A stretch of 64,000 nucleotides of DNA, taken from assembly GCA_008501825.1 (NCBI GenBank), contig QQUA01000016.1, forward strand, positions 186,001 through 250,000, in the 5' to 3' direction. Below, piece by piece: positions 25,419 through 35,331 of the stretch. The DNA comes from Planctomycetota bacterium (lineage in GTDB: Bacteria; Planctomycetota; UBA1135). How positions within the stretch are numbered: position 1 is the first letter of the stretch; the number at the start of each line of letters is the position of its first letter. Under the pieces are notes generated by a model. It saw only the letters and a list, made by a program, of their open reading frames with translations. It had not been told where the DNA came from and ran no database searches. The translations under genes and the position numbers were made by a program.

Positions 25419-27785
25419 TTATTTCCCGCCTTCCTCCTCTTTTTCCTTGGATTCGCCCTTTTCGCCATCAGCAGTCCCCTTGGGGGCACTCCCTTTAGTC
25501 ACGCCATCGACCGCGTCCCGGTTTTGGGTAAAGAACTGGTAGAAGGGATTGGTCGGATCGAATTCTTCCCGCTTGGCCTTAGGATCGGGTCCGGTTTCCA
25601 CCTCTTCCCGGCGCCGGCGACCGTCTCGCCTTCCGCCGCCTCCACGGCCACCCCCGCCGCGACCATCCCGATCTCCTCGGCCGCGTCCGCCGCCGGGTCG
25701 AGATTTGGGCCGCATGTTGCGAGTCGGTCCACGGTTGTCGGAACGTTGATCTTCTCTACCTTCCCCACCGTCACCACGGCCACGACCGGCGCTGACCTCG
25801 GTGCGCATCGACAAGCGGAAGCGTTGGTTCTCCACGTCCACCGAAATCACTCGGACCATGACTTCCTGGCCAGCTTGAACGACTTCCGCCGGATCCTTGA
25901 CGAAGGTGTCCGCCATTTCGCTGATGTGCAGCAATCCTTCCCGGCGCATTCCGACGTCGACGAAGGCGCCATAAGGACGCAAGCTGGAAACGGTGCCCCG
26001 CAGCACTTGGCCGATGGTCAGCCCTTCCAAGCGTTGTCCGGTGGGCCGACCGCCACGACGCAAGCGCCGTCCGGAACGCATCAGGCCGTGGCGAATGCGA
26101 TCGACGACGCCCTTCTTCCAACCACGAGCTTCCAGAATCGGCTCCCAATCCAATTCCTGCACTTTGGAAGGATCGCGGAGCAGATCCCGAGTTTGCAGTT
26201 CGGAACCGTTCAAGGCCGCTTGCAGAGCGCTGTAGTAAATCGGGTGCAGCGGCCGGGCATCCAAACCGTTGTCGCCGTCGCGAACCCGGAGGAAGCAGCA
26301 AGCCGCTCGCCAGGCCGCCGGGGGCAAGCCCATCCGAGCCTGGAAATCTTCCAGGGACCGGTACGGGGCCGTGGCCTTTTCCAATTCCACCGATTCCCCG
26401 TCCAAACCGGGCACCAAGCCCAGCATGTCGTGGCTGCCGTGGTTCAAATCCACCCCGCGCTCATAAAGCAAAGCCTGCAGGAAGGTGACTTCGAACGCTT
26501 CCAAGCGACGGCTGTTGATTTCGCCGCGGAAAGGGATGTAAGCCCGAACCACGTGCGGGGTGTGGAAGGCCGCATTTCGCGGATCGCCGACCAAGCGAGC
26601 CAGCATCAGGGCTTGGCGCTCGTCGTGGGTCAAGTGGGTTTCCCCGGGACGCCGGGCCACTTCCCGCAGCATGGTTTTCACCACCGCGACCGGCACCGTG
26701 GCCACTCGAACCTTGCTCTCCCCTTGACTGAGGTGAGTTTTGATCTGCTCCCGGCTCGGCCGGGTGGCGGCATCGGCCTGGGCGGCGACCAAACCCGGTT
26801 TCTCTTCACCAAGGAATTGATCCAAACGATCGGTGAGATCGTCGGCCTTGGCCGGAAGGGCGGTGGTCCGCAGCAGATTGCCCTCCGGATCGAGCAGCGC
26901 CAGCATCAGCTTGTTGCCGCGCAGCACGCACATACCGAGCACGAAGCCTTCGTGATGGCCTCGGTCCAGGGCATTTTCCAAGTGCTGCCAAGCTTGCTGC
27001 AGAGCCAAATTCTCGGCGTTGCGCTTCAGCCTGGCCCTGGCCTCTTGAATGTAACGGGTCAACCGCTCCCGATCGACGAAGTCCAGGAAAAGCTTCAAAT
27101 AGGCTTCTCGCTCCTGGGGCGGAAAGCCCTGCACCGAGCGGTCGAACAAGGTCCGTAGATCCGCATTGGAAAGTTCGAACTCCAAGTGCAGCGCATGGGC
27201 CCGCTCGCCGCGGCGCAAAATCAAATAGGTGTTGGGCTGCAGAGAAAGCAAGGATTCCTTGCGACCGACGTACTGCTTGTAAGGGCCGCCGCCGTCCTTT
27301 TCGCCTTCTTCCACGCCCTTGACGTGAATCACCGCTTTATCCCGGAACAGGCGCCGCAAGTCCCGGGCCACGCCGACGTCGCCGCGAAGGCGGTCGACGA
27401 AGGCTCCGTGTTCTTCCCGCTCCGGCTTCTCCCAGCCATCGGGAGCCGGGGAAGGCTCCAAGGCCAAGGCCAGGTCTTCGAGTTCTCCTTCATCGCCGGC
27501 CTCCGCCACCGCCGATTCAATCTCCGGCATATCTTTGCCTTCGAGGGAACGAGCGATGTTGGCCCGGCGGCGCTCCAAAGCCTCCTCGCTTTGGATACGT
27601 TCACAAAGGAGTTCAAACCCAAGGGCGTTGGGGAACAGGCCCGCCAACTCGGGGTCGGCAGTCCGCAACCAAGTCAGCTCCTCATCCCGGGCCAGGGCGG
27701 CGCGGAGATGCTGATAGACCTGTACCTTTAGTCCCAGGGCACGAGCGATGCGCTGATCGTCGCGCTTGGTGGCAGGGGAAGACAT
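25419..27785 (-). CDS. Divergent Tex/Spt6-like S1 RNA-binding protein with RGG-rich tail
   Basis: A 788-residue protein. The order fits Tex: an N-terminal helical region, a divergent YqgF-like core (about 250-450), helix-hairpin-helix elements with CCFLRVRDGDNGLDARPLHP (the Tex AGFLRI...LD...HPE region), and an S1 domain (about 625-695, RGTVSSLRPYGAFVDVG, GLLHISEMAD). Tex binds RNA and affects transcription and toxin expression. A tail of about 90 residues is made of RG/RGG repeats (GRGRGD, RGGGGRGGGG), followed by an acidic Lys/Glu-rich end. RGG tails are typical of eukaryotic RNA-binding proteins. I chose ATG 27785; a longer frame would run back into the 3' end of the EF-G gene, which is unlikely. 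Confidence 0.8.
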   Translation of the reverse strand: MSSPATKRDDQRIARALGLKVQVYQHLRAALARDEELTWLRTADPELAGLFPNALGFELLCERIQSEEALERRRANIARSLEGKDMPEIESAVAEAGDEGELEDLALALEPSPAPDGWEKPEREEHGAFVDRLRGDVGVARDLRRLFRDKAVIHVKGVEEGEKDGGGPYKQYVGRKESLLSLQPNTYLILRRGERAHALHLEFELSNADLRTLFDRSVQGFPPQEREAYLKLFLDFVDRERLTRYIQEARARLKRNAENLALQQAWQHLENALDRGHHEGFVLGMCVLRGNKLMLALLDPEGNLLRTTALPAKADDLTDRLDQFLGEEKPGLVAAQADAATRPSREQIKTHLSQGESKVRVATVPVAVVKTMLREVARRPGETHLTHDERQALMLARLVGDPRNAAFHTPHVVRAYIPFRGEINSRRLEAFEVTFLQALLYERGVDLNHGSHDMLGLVPGLDGESVELEKATAPYRSLEDFQARMGLPPAAWRAACCFLRVRDGDNGLDARPLHPIYYSALQAALNGSELQTRDLLRDPSKVQELDWEPILEARGWKKGVVDRIRHGLMRSGRRLRRGGRPTGQRLEGLTIGQVLRGTVSSLRPYGAFVDVGMRREGLLHISEMADTFVKDPAEVVQAGQEVMVRVISVDVENQRFRLSMRTEVSAGRGRGDGGEGREDQRSDNRGPTRNMRPKSRPGGGRGRGDRDGRGGGGRGGGGRRDGRRRREEVETGPDPKAKREEFDPTNPFYQFFTQNRDAVDGVTKGSAPKGTADGEKGESKEKEEEGGK

Positions 27786-27881
27786 CGGCAGAATTCTAGC
27801 AGCGTCCTTGCAACCAAGGACGACGGGACTTTGACCCAGAAAAACGGGCGCCGGTCCCAAAAAAGTGTCAGATCCGAAGGC

Positions 27882-27910
27882 CGGGCCGCCCCTTGTTTTG
27901 GAGCGGCCCG
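27882..27910 (-). terminator. Hairpin between EF-G and Tex-like genes
   Basis: A perfect 8-bp repeat cgggccgc / gcggcccg with a 13-nt loop just after the EF-G stop codon. On the minus strand a T-run (ACTTTTTTGG) begins about 18 nt further on, so this is only a possible terminator or attenuator. Confidence 0.4.
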
Positions 27911-27918
27911 AGACCGGC

Positions 27919-30039
27919 TCAGGACATGTCCTTGAGGAGTTTTTCCGCCAGGTGATTGGGCAACGGGGCGTAATCCAGCGGCTCCATGGAGAAGGAACCC
28001 CGTCCCTGAGTGCTGCCCCGCAGGCGGCTGGCGTAGTTGAACATCTCGGAGATCGGCACCCGGCCTCGGACCTCACGCAGGTCGCCGCTGATGGCGATTT
28101 CTTCGACTTCCACCCGGCGGGTGTTCAAATCGCCGATGACGTCGCCGAGATATTCCTCCGGCACCTGCACCGAAAGCCGCATCATCGGCTCCAGGATGGT
28201 GACGTTGCTGTCGGTGGCCAGGCGGAAGGCCAAGATGCCGGCGGAGTGGAAAGCCAGCTCGCTGGAATCCACTTCGTGAGCCTTGCCGAAGTGCAGCGTG
28301 GCTTTGAGGTCGACGAAGGGGAAGCCGAGGCGTCCACCGGACTTGGCGGCGTCCTCCAAGCCTTTGCGCACCGCCGGGATGTACTGCCGAGGCACCACCC
28401 CGCCCTTGATCTGGTCGATGAATTCGACCGGATCCTCGGCTCCGGGGTTGGGCTCGAAGCGAACGTTGACCACCGCAAATTGGCCATGGCCGCCGGTCTG
28501 CTTGACGTGGCGCCCTTCGATGTCGCGCTCGGCGGTGAGGGTTTGCTTATAGGCCACCTTGGGCTCACCGACAGTAATCGGGATGCCCATGTCGCGCTGA
28601 ATCCGAGTCAGCACGATCTCGAGGTGCAACTCGCCCATGCCCGAGACCACCATTTCGTCGGTTTGCTCGTCGATCTGGGCCCGGAAGGTCGGATCTTCTC
28701 GAGTCAAATGGGCCAGGGCGTCGGACAGACGATCCCGATCCTTCAACGATTTCGGCTCGATGGACATGCTGACCACCGAGTCGGGGAAGGTCATGGACTC
28801 CAACACGATTTGCTGCTTCGGATCACAAACCGTGTCGCCGGTGACGGTGTTCTTGAAGCCAACCACGGCACAAATTTGGCCGGCTTTGACTTCATCCACC
28901 GCCTCGCGTTTGGCGGCGTGCATGAACATCAAGCGGCCGATGCGTTCCTTCTTGCGAGTCCGGGGATTCAGCACCGCGTCACCCCGCCGAAGGGTGCCGG
29001 CATAGACCCGAATGAAGGTCAAGTCGCCATTGGGATCGGCGATGGTCTTAAACGCCAAGCCGCAGAAATCGTCGTCGCAATTGGCGCCGCGCACGATTTC
29101 CAAGGCTTCATCCTTGGGATCGCGTCCGACCACTGCACCCTTGTCCAAGGGGTTGGGCAGGAAATCGACGATGGCGTCCATCAGGAACATGACGCCCTTG
29201 TCGTGCAGTGCGGAGCCGCACAAAACCGGTACCGCGTGCCCCATCAAGGTCGCCTGGCGAGCGGCGTTGCGGATTTCCTGTTCGGTGATTTCTTCGCCTT
29301 CCAGGAACTTCTCGACCAAGTCGTCATCGACCTCGATCAAGTTTTCGATCATTTCCATCCGCCGCTTTTCCACCAGGTCCCGATATTCCTCCGGCACCTC
29401 AATCTCTTCGGCTTCGGAACCCCGGGAGTCTTCGACGAAACGGCGGGCTCGACGGGTGATTAAGTCCACCAAGCCGTAGAATTCCTTCTCCTTGCCCAGC
29501 GGCACCTGCATCCGCACGGCATTGGCTCCCAGGCGGTTGACGATGCTGTCAAAGGCCTTGTCGAAATCGGCCCCGGTCCGGTCCAACTTGTTGATGAAGG
29601 CGATTCGGGGAACGTTGTACCGATTGGCTTGGCGCCAAACCGTTTCCGATTGAGCTTCCACTCCGGCAACGCCGTCGAACACGGCAACGGCACCGTCCAG
29701 AACCCGCAGGGAACGTTCCACTTCAACGGTGAAATCAACGTGACCCGGAGTATCGATCACGTTGATATTCTGCCCTTTCCATTCGCAACGGGTGGCAGCG
29801 GAAGTAATCGTGATGCCACGATTCCTTTCATCCTCCATGTAGTCCATGGTGGCTTGGCCATCGTGGACTTCTCCGATTTGGTGAGTGCGCCCGGTCAGGT
29901 ACAGGATGCGTTCCGTAACCGTGGTCTTGCCGGCATCGATGTGGGCCATGATGCCGATGTTGCGAATGCGGCTCAGTCGCTCCAGCTCCTTTTCGGGCAG
30001 AGCGGGCTTGTCGCGGAGGGCTACGGTTTTCGGTGCCAT
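27919..30039 (-). CDS. fusA: Translation elongation factor G
   Basis: A 706-residue GTPase that drives translocation on the ribosome (or, for some paralogues, ribosome recycling). The P-loop AHIDAGKTT is at residues 32-40, switch II is DTPGHVDF and G4 is [14 protein letters not shown] and the C-terminal [16 protein letters not shown] are typical of EF-G. The gene is not next to tufA, rpsL or rpsG, so it may be a second copy with a specialised role. I set the start at ATG 30039; a longer frame to 30180 lacks family similarity. The region 30040-30229 is a divergent promoter region with no gene seen. Confidence 0.93.
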   Translation of the reverse strand: MAPKTVALRDKPALPEKELERLSRIRNIGIMAHIDAGKTTVTERILYLTGRTHQIGEVHDGQATMDYMEDERNRGITITSAATRCEWKGQNINVIDTPGHVDFTVEVERSLRVLDGAVAVFDGVAGVEAQSETVWRQANRYNVPRIAFINKLDRTGADFDKAFDSIVNRLGANAVRMQVPLGKEKEFYGLVDLITRRARRFVEDSRGSEAEEIEVPEEYRDLVEKRRMEMIENLIEVDDDLVEKFLEGEEITEQEIRNAARQATLMGHAVPVLCGSALHDKGVMFLMDAIVDFLPNPLDKGAVVGRDPKDEALEIVRGANCDDDFCGLAFKTIADPNGDLTFIRVYAGTLRRGDAVLNPRTRKKERIGRLMFMHAAKREAVDEVKAGQICAVVGFKNTVTGDTVCDPKQQIVLESMTFPDSVVSMSIEPKSLKDRDRLSDALAHLTREDPTFRAQIDEQTDEMVVSGMGELHLEIVLTRIQRDMGIPITVGEPKVAYKQTLTAERDIEGRHVKQTGGHGQFAVVNVRFEPNPGAEDPVEFIDQIKGGVVPRQYIPAVRKGLEDAAKSGGRLGFPFVDLKATLHFGKAHEVDSSELAFHSAGILAFRLATDSNVTILEPMMRLSVQVPEEYLGDVIGDLNTRRVEVEEIAISGDLREVRGRVPISEMFNYASRLRGSTQGRGSFSMEPLDYAPLPNHLAEKLLKDMS

Positions 30040-30229
30040 GGTCGGCAGGACTTCATCAAGGTGTACGGGAAGCGGGGCAGCTTGGCCCTTCCTGGTGGGT
30101 CCCCGATGGACAATGGGTGAAAAAGATGGGGACTCCCTGACTTGTTTCACCAGGGTGGAAGCCCTTAATTTTAACCGCAAGTGGCGGCCGCGCTACCTCC
30201 GCTTTCACTTTCTCCATTTTCCACCCGGG

Positions 30230-30871
30230 ATGAACGCCTTCCTGCTCCACTGTTGCCTGGCTTCTTTCGCCCTTGGATCCGGCCCCCGGCAAGAGCCGGT
30301 TGCGGCTCAGGAATCGCCCCCTCCCTTTACCGAGGTGGACGCCGCCCGGGCTTTCCAGGCGATGGACCGAAACGGTGATGGGGTAGTGCAAAGCAGCGAA
30401 AGCCTGCCGCCGACCAAGCCATCTCAAGCGCCGGCGGAAAAGGCTGCCAAAGCACCTCTCTGGTTTCAGCAGATGGACCGAAACGGAAACGATCGGGTGG
30501 ATTATTTGGAATTTCTAGCGGCGGCCGGAAGCCGCTGGCAAAGGGCCGGTTTGGCGTTGGAACCGACCTTGAAACAAACCGTCTCTCGCTTGCAGGGAGC
30601 TTGGTCCGAAGAGTTACAAAACTCCTTTCCCAAGGAGGCGGATCTAGCCCTGGGCCTTTGTCGCCTGGAATCCTTGGACCACGACAAAGACGGCACCGTG
30701 GCGCCGGCGGAACCGGATTCGACCCTTAGCGGAAACGGTCCTTGGCTGGGAATGGATCGCAATCAAGACGGACGCCTTTCCGCAGCCGAATTTCAGGCTT
30801 ATCAAAGGAGCTTAAGAGCCCGGTTTCTTCTTGGTTTGAAGCCGCCCGCCGCCGCCCCGCAAAAACCCTGA
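30230..30871 (+). CDS. Exported EF-hand calcium-binding protein
   Basis: A 213-residue protein with a short signal-like N-terminus. Four EF-hand loops are visible: DRNGDGVVQSSE (46-57), DRNGNDRVDYLE (83-94), DHDKDGTVAPAE and DRNQDGRLSAAE. Helical segments flank them. The second loop has Asp in place of the usual central Gly. Such proteins are common among exported proteins of Planctomycetota and probably bind calcium in the periplasm. The homoserine kinase gene follows 6 nt later, but no functional link is evident. Confidence 0.85.
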   Translation: MNAFLLHCCLASFALGSGPRQEPVAAQESPPPFTEVDAARAFQAMDRNGDGVVQSSESLPPTKPSQAPAEKAAKAPLWFQQMDRNGNDRVDYLEFLAAAGSRWQRAGLALEPTLKQTVSRLQGAWSEELQNSFPKEADLALGLCRLESLDHDKDGTVAPAEPDSTLSGNGPWLGMDRNQDGRLSAAEFQAYQRSLRARFLLGLKPPAAAPQKP

Positions 30872-30877
30872 ACTCCT

Positions 30878-31810
30878 ATGGCCCTCAAACTTCGCCAGAG
30901 CAAGCCGCAGCGCTTGTCGCTGAAAGTCCCTGCCTCCACCAGCAACTTGGGGCCGGGCTTTGACGCTTTGGGACTGGCACTCAACCTCCCTTTGAATGTG
31001 CAGTGGGAGCCGGCGGAACGCACCACGGTGGTAAGAAAGGGCGGTTTGTCCGAAAGCACCCTGGCCCACGGCAGCGATCCTGTGGTTCGCGGCATGCGCC
31101 GAGCGGCGATCTTGAACGGCAAGAAGTTGCCGCCGGGTCAAGTTACGGTCGAAACCGACTTTCCTCCCGGCCGCGGTTTGGGAGCCTCCGGAGCCGGATT
31201 GGTCGGCGGCTTGTTGTTAGGCAATCGCCTTACCGGGGACGCAAGCCAGCGCCTGGATTTGTTACGGGAGGCGATCGAATTGGAAGGCCACCCGGAAAAC
31301 GCCACCGCCTCGATGTTGGGAGGCGCCCATTGGTCGATCCCCCATCCGCAACAAGGATGGATTCACCATCCGGTGGCCATCCACCGGGAATTGCGTTTCG
31401 TATTGGTGATTCCCCCTTATGCCCTAGAAACCCGCAGGGCTCGGAAAGTCCTTCCGACTTCGGTCTCTTTTGCCCGAGCCAGCCGCCAAGCCCGGCGCAC
31501 GCCGATCTTGCTGGAAGGCCTGCGCACCTTGGATCCGACCTTGTTGCAAGTGGGCATCGAAGATGAATTGCACGTCGGTCCGAGGTTGAAACTTTTGACC
31601 GGAGCGAAGGCGGTGCTGGATTTCGCCACCAAAGCCGGAGCTTTGGCCACGACCTTGTCCGGCGCCGGATCCGGTTTGCTGCTGCTATGTCGTTTGCACG
31701 ATTGGGAAGTGCTGCAACGGCGGATGGAAGCCCGAGTCCAGCGTCTTTGGGGCGATTCCGGTTTGGTGCTAGCCGCTCGCCAAGAAAGCAAGGGCGCAGT
31801 TTTTTCTTAG
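30878..31810 (+). CDS. thrB: Homoserine kinase (GHMP family)
   Basis: Phosphorylates homoserine with ATP in threonine synthesis. The 310-residue protein has the GHMP kinase signature PPGRGLGASGA at 96-106, the N-terminal motif VPASTSNLGPGFDALG that is characteristic of ThrB, and a C-terminal GALATTLSGAGSG. Length is normal. No other threonine gene lies next to it. It overlaps no neighbour; 69 nt separate it from the convergent EI-like gene, and no clear terminator is seen there. Confidence 0.92.
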   Translation: MALKLRQSKPQRLSLKVPASTSNLGPGFDALGLALNLPLNVQWEPAERTTVVRKGGLSESTLAHGSDPVVRGMRRAAILNGKKLPPGQVTVETDFPPGRGLGASGAGLVGGLLLGNRLTGDASQRLDLLREAIELEGHPENATASMLGGAHWSIPHPQQGWIHHPVAIHRELRFVLVIPPYALETRRARKVLPTSVSFARASRQARRTPILLEGLRTLDPTLLQVGIEDELHVGPRLKLLTGAKAVLDFATKAGALATTLSGAGSGLLLLCRLHDWEVLQRRMEARVQRLWGDSGLVLAARQESKGAVFS

Positions 31811-31879
31811 TCGTCCTGGTCGTCCTAATCGTCTTGATCGGGCCGGCCTTGGATCCGACACTTTCGATCGCGCTGGAAA

Positions 31880-33649
31880 TCAGCCGATTTCATCGGCTTC
31901 GCGCCAAGCCGCCGGCAACTGTTGCCACACTTCCTGTTCCGAACTCGAGCGACAAACTTGCTCGGCGATCGGTTCACACTCTTGCGGATCCAAATCCAGG
32001 AACCGCTGGTGCAACGCCTTCAACCGCTGCGGCCTTAACCAGAATTGGCGCACCCCTAAGCCGACCAGCAACGGCAGATTGGCCGCCACGCCCAAAGCCT
32101 CGCCGTAAACCGCCAATTCCTTGTCCAAACTTTCGGCCAGTTGCACCAGTTTGCGAACGGCTCGCAAAAAGACCGGATGCGGTCGTTGCAAACGCCCTCG
32201 AGCTTGGTCGTGATCCAAGCTGCGGTCGGCAGCCAGCAAATGCTGCCCCAGGGTGTCCAAGGCCACGGCGACGAAATCGGTGTCGCGCAAAATCTCCCGT
32301 CCCAACAAAGCGCTGGCCGGGGTTTCCAAGACTGCGCCGAGACGAACCGGATGGGCCACTTGCAAGCCTTCCAGGCGAAGCTCTTCTCGAGTGTTGTCGA
32401 TGGCTTCCCGGATCGGTTGCAAATCGGAAGGATCGTTGACGAACGGAACCAGCAAAGAAAAAGGCCGTCCTTCCGCGGCTTTGAAAATCGCCCGCAATTG
32501 ATTGTTCAACAATTCCGGCCGCTCCAACAACAGGCGAACTCCGCGAACGCCCAGGGCCGGATTCGGTTCCGGATGGCTGTAGAGCGAGCGAATGGCGCAG
32601 GAAGCATCCAGGTCCGGAAGGCGGAACACCGCCTTTTCAGCCACGTGGAAAACTTGGCGATACAAAGCCACCAGGCTGGCTTCCTTCGGAAAGCCCTGGC
32701 GCTGGATCACCGGCAAATCGGTGCGATACATGCCAATGCGACGGACGCCCATGCCGGCGGCGGTACGGGCTTCGCTGGGACTGGCGACGGCGGCTTCCAA
32801 TTGCACAGGGCTGCCGTCCCTCAGGCTGGCCGGCGGCAACTCCACCACGTCGGCCGTTTCCCGGCCCAAGGCGGCGTTCACCATTTCCGGCGACGGGTTG
32901 ACGATCAACTGGCCGGCGTCGCCGTCGACTAAAAGCATGTCGCCGGGTCCGACCTGTTCCCCCACGTCGCCCAGACCCAATACCGCCGGCACGCCGGCAG
33001 CCCGGGTCAAGATGGCGCCATGGCTGCCCAAATAGCCGCCGGTAGCGGCAATGGCCCGGACGCCTCCTTCCAAGGCTTCGGTCAAATCGGCCAAGCTCAG
33101 CTCCTTCACCACCAGGACCGAGCCTTCCAAGGCCGCCTTCGGTTGGCTTTTGGGAGTGCCGCGGCAAAACCTCAGCAAACGCAAAGCCACGTCGCGCATG
33201 TCGGACAAGCGGCTGCGGAGGCTTTCGCTTTCCACCACCTCGAACAGGCGCTCGTAGACCCCAAGGGCATCCTTGACCGCCCCTTCCAGGCTCATGTGTT
33301 GGCTGGCGATGCGCTCGCGGACGTCCGCTTCGATTACCGGGTCCTCGAGCATTTGCAAATGAGTGTCGAAAACCCGGCGTTGGTCTTCGGTGAAATGCAC
33401 CGCCAAGGCCTCTCGCTGCCGAACCAGCGACACTCGAGCCGCCCGGGCGACGGAATCCAGGCGGGCCAGCTCGGCTTCGACCGCGTCCTCCTGGATGGCC
33501 GGGGTTTCAATCTCTTCCAAACCGCCCAGGTGGAGATGAGCTCTGCCGTAAGCGATGCCGGGGCTGGCGCTCTGACCGGAGAAGTGAGCCTGGGAGGTAC
33601 CGGGACGTTGATCTTGCACGGAACCGGAAGCGGTGGTGGCGGCGGACAT
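31880..33649 (-). CDS. PTS enzyme I-like PEP-utilising protein lacking the active-site Cys
   Basis: A 589-residue protein with the enzyme I layout: helical N-domain, phosphohistidine domain (GSHGAILTRAAGVPAV, His210) and a PEP-binding barrel (GMYRTDLPV, RSLYSHPEPNPALGVRG). Enzyme I normally moves phosphate from PEP to HPr. Two features argue against ordinary function: the catalytic Cys of the C-S-x-x-CGE motif is Tyr here (LAVYGEALG), and the N-D metal pair near DLTQ reads ALDTLGQ. The histidine is kept, so it might accept phosphate from another donor or act as a regulator. No HPr or EII gene is in the window. The first ~22 residues are low-complexity; an upstream GTG at 33667 is an alternative start. 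Confidence 0.8.
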   Translation of the reverse strand: MSAATTASGSVQDQRPGTSQAHFSGQSASPGIAYGRAHLHLGGLEEIETPAIQEDAVEAELARLDSVARAARVSLVRQREALAVHFTEDQRRVFDTHLQMLEDPVIEADVRERIASQHMSLEGAVKDALGVYERLFEVVESESLRSRLSDMRDVALRLLRFCRGTPKSQPKAALEGSVLVVKELSLADLTEALEGGVRAIAATGGYLGSHGAILTRAAGVPAVLGLGDVGEQVGPGDMLLVDGDAGQLIVNPSPEMVNAALGRETADVVELPPASLRDGSPVQLEAAVASPSEARTAAGMGVRRIGMYRTDLPVIQRQGFPKEASLVALYRQVFHVAEKAVFRLPDLDASCAIRSLYSHPEPNPALGVRGVRLLLERPELLNNQLRAIFKAAEGRPFSLLVPFVNDPSDLQPIREAIDNTREELRLEGLQVAHPVRLGAVLETPASALLGREILRDTDFVAVALDTLGQHLLAADRSLDHDQARGRLQRPHPVFLRAVRKLVQLAESLDKELAVYGEALGVAANLPLLVGLGVRQFWLRPQRLKALHQRFLDLDPQECEPIAEQVCRSSSEQEVWQQLPAAWREADEIG

Positions 33650-33695
33650 GGGGGCGGTTGGCGGCACCCGGCGGGCGGCGCTGGTTTATGAAATG

Positions 33696-34364
33696 TTAAA
33701 TCGGCTGCTGGTTGGGAGCCATGCTTGCTCCCATCGGTTGCAGGTAGGTGCACACGGCTTCTCGCGTGCGAGGGTGGAGGGTCAACCAGGCATGGCGGAC
33801 GTCAGGGATGAACAGGCGACGTGCGCCGGGCCATTCGGTCGCCTGTACTTCGACCACGCCATCGTTGTCGCCCTGGTGCCGAGTCCGGAAGCCGACCTCG
33901 TCGCCACGGCCGGAAATCAGGTTCAAGCAATTCGGCGGCGCCTGGTCCGGCAAGGACTGGAGAAAAGGGCTGCACGGCCGCAGATCTTGGCCGCAGGGTC
34001 CGAACAGGAGCCGGTACAGAGGATGATCCTTGAACACCTCCGCCCGCCGAGCTCCTTGATGGGGACTTCCTAAAGTGACCAAACGAGTTTCCGCCGGCAA
34101 ATAGCCTCGGGCGTGCATGGCCCGAAGGACCAATCCCCCCATCGAATGGCCGACCGCGTCCAGCGGCGGAAGACGGTCCGGGAAGCGCCGCTGCAAGCGG
34201 CGGCACGTTCGCTCGGCAATGCCTTCGATGCCGCCCCGGCGCCAGGGCAAATAGCCCCAATTCAACACCGGGTCATAGCCCAGACGGCGTAAATCTCGAG
34301 CCAGCGGCCGATTCCATGCCGGGCTCATCAGAATGCCGTGAAGGATCAGGACGGCACGGCGCAA
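33696..34364 (-). CDS. Alpha/beta-hydrolase (triacylglycerol lipase-like)
   Basis: A 222-residue hydrolase. ILHGILMSPAW provides the oxyanion-hole HG at residues 9-10, DAVGHSMGG the nucleophile elbow (Ser74), and GSPHQGA, GRGDEVGF (acid) and DVRHAW (His) complete a lipase-like set. No signal peptide is visible. The start I prefer is a TTG at 34364, because the ATG at 34328 would cut off the oxyanion motif. This start overlaps the end of elbB by 19 nt. The substrate is unknown; PGAP1/EstA-like lipases are the nearest relatives I can suggest. Confidence 0.8.
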   Translation of the reverse strand: MRRAVLILHGILMSPAWNRPLARDLRRLGYDPVLNWGYLPWRRGGIEGIAERTCRRLQRRFPDRLPPLDAVGHSMGGLVLRAMHARGYLPAETRLVTLGSPHQGARRAEVFKDHPLYRLLFGPCGQDLRPCSPFLQSLPDQAPPNCLNLISGRGDEVGFRTRHQGDNDGVVEVQATEWPGARRLFIPDVRHAWLTLHPRTREAVCTYLQPMGASMAPNQQPI

Positions 34365-35035
34365 AAGGCAAGGACCTGAGCGACCAGCTTGCGAATGCCG
34401 GCTTGGGTTTCGGCGATGTTTTGCGCCAGGATGTAGGCCGGAGTGGAAACCACTCGGTGGACTTCGTCGACCACGATTTGATCGACCCGAGAGGGAATCA
34501 TCTTGGCTCCGGTTTGGGCGGCTTGCTCGGCGGCGCCGTCGGTTCCGCCAAGGGTCAAACTGACTCCTTGGTCGCCGAGCACCAGGGCCACGATGGCCGG
34601 AGCGATGCAAATGGCGCCGATCGGTTTCCCGGCGGCGTGCATTTGGCGAATCAGCTCGGCCAAGTCGGGATGCACTTTGGCTTCCGCACCGGCAGCGGCG
34701 AAATCGCATAAATTCTTGGCCGCACCACTGCCTCCGGGAAGGATGAGGGCGTCGAGCTCACCGGCGTTTGCGCTGGCCAAGGTCTGGACTTCGCCTCGAG
34801 CGATGCGAGCCGATTCCTGCAACATGTTGCGGCTTTCTCCCTCTCGGGCTTCGCCGCTGAAATGATCGCACACCGCCCACTGCTCCTCATCGGGAGCCAG
34901 GCAAACCGGGGTCGCCCCGGCTTCCACCAAATTCAGCAGGGTGAGGACCGATTCGTGGATTTCGGAACCGTCGAAACGGCCGCAACCGCATAAGACGACG
35001 CCGACTCGCGGGGAGGCGGATTCCATGCCGGTCAT
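34346..35035 (-). CDS. elbB: ElbB-type glyoxalase of the DJ-1/PfpI family
   Basis: A 229-residue protein of the ElbB family, first linked in E. coli to isoprenoid synthesis and later shown to have glyoxalase activity. Motifs: VGVVLCGCGRFDGSEIHE near the N-terminus, ALILPGGSGAAKNL, and GAICIAPA carrying the nucleophilic cysteine. Length and motif order are typical. It overlaps the lipase-like gene downstream. Confidence 0.92.
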   Translation of the reverse strand: MTGMESASPRVGVVLCGCGRFDGSEIHESVLTLLNLVEAGATPVCLAPDEEQWAVCDHFSGEAREGESRNMLQESARIARGEVQTLASANAGELDALILPGGSGAAKNLCDFAAAGAEAKVHPDLAELIRQMHAAGKPIGAICIAPAIVALVLGDQGVSLTLGGTDGAAEQAAQTGAKMIPSRVDQIVVDEVHRVVSTPAYILAQNIAETQAGIRKLVAQVLAFCAVPS

Positions 35036-35120
35036 TTTAGACCCGAGAAGTACATCCCCGGTTTTGACTTGGGATTCCCCGTCTTCGCGCCGGGAGCTAC
35101 CATAAGGCGCGAAACCGAAT

Positions 35121-35196
35121 CGGGGAGTACCTCAGTTGGCAGAGGCGGACCTTTGGGAGGTTCGTGTCGCGGGTTCGAGTCCCGCCTCCCCGACCA
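35121..35196 (+). tRNA. tRNA-Pro (anticodon TGG)
   Basis: A 76-nt cloverleaf with encoded CCA. The acceptor stem CGGGGAG pairs with CTCCCCG, the D stem is CCTC/GAGG, the anticodon stem GGACC/GGTTC encloses loop TTTGGGA (anticodon TGG, G37), and the T stem is GCGGG/CCCGC with loop TTCGAGT. C1-G72 and G37 are typical of bacterial tRNA-Pro. Confidence 0.97.
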
Positions 35197-35331
35197 TGGA
35201 TTTGCAATTTGAAATCGGAAACCGGCCGGCCGACGGTCATTCTTCAAAAGGGCCAACCGGCTTGGGGTCACCTCGTAGGATAGAAGCGACCCCAACGATC
35301 ATCCTGATTCGCACGTCCCCAATTGGCCATC

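Noticed and set aside
27786..28076. N-terminal extension of the Tex-like protein
   Set aside because: It would run into the 3' end of the EF-G gene; ATG 27785 gives the expected start.
35032..35295. Minus-strand frame containing GRRDSNPRHEP
   Set aside because: This is the usual translation artefact of a tRNA gene read on the opposite strand; tRNA-Pro lies at 35121-35196.
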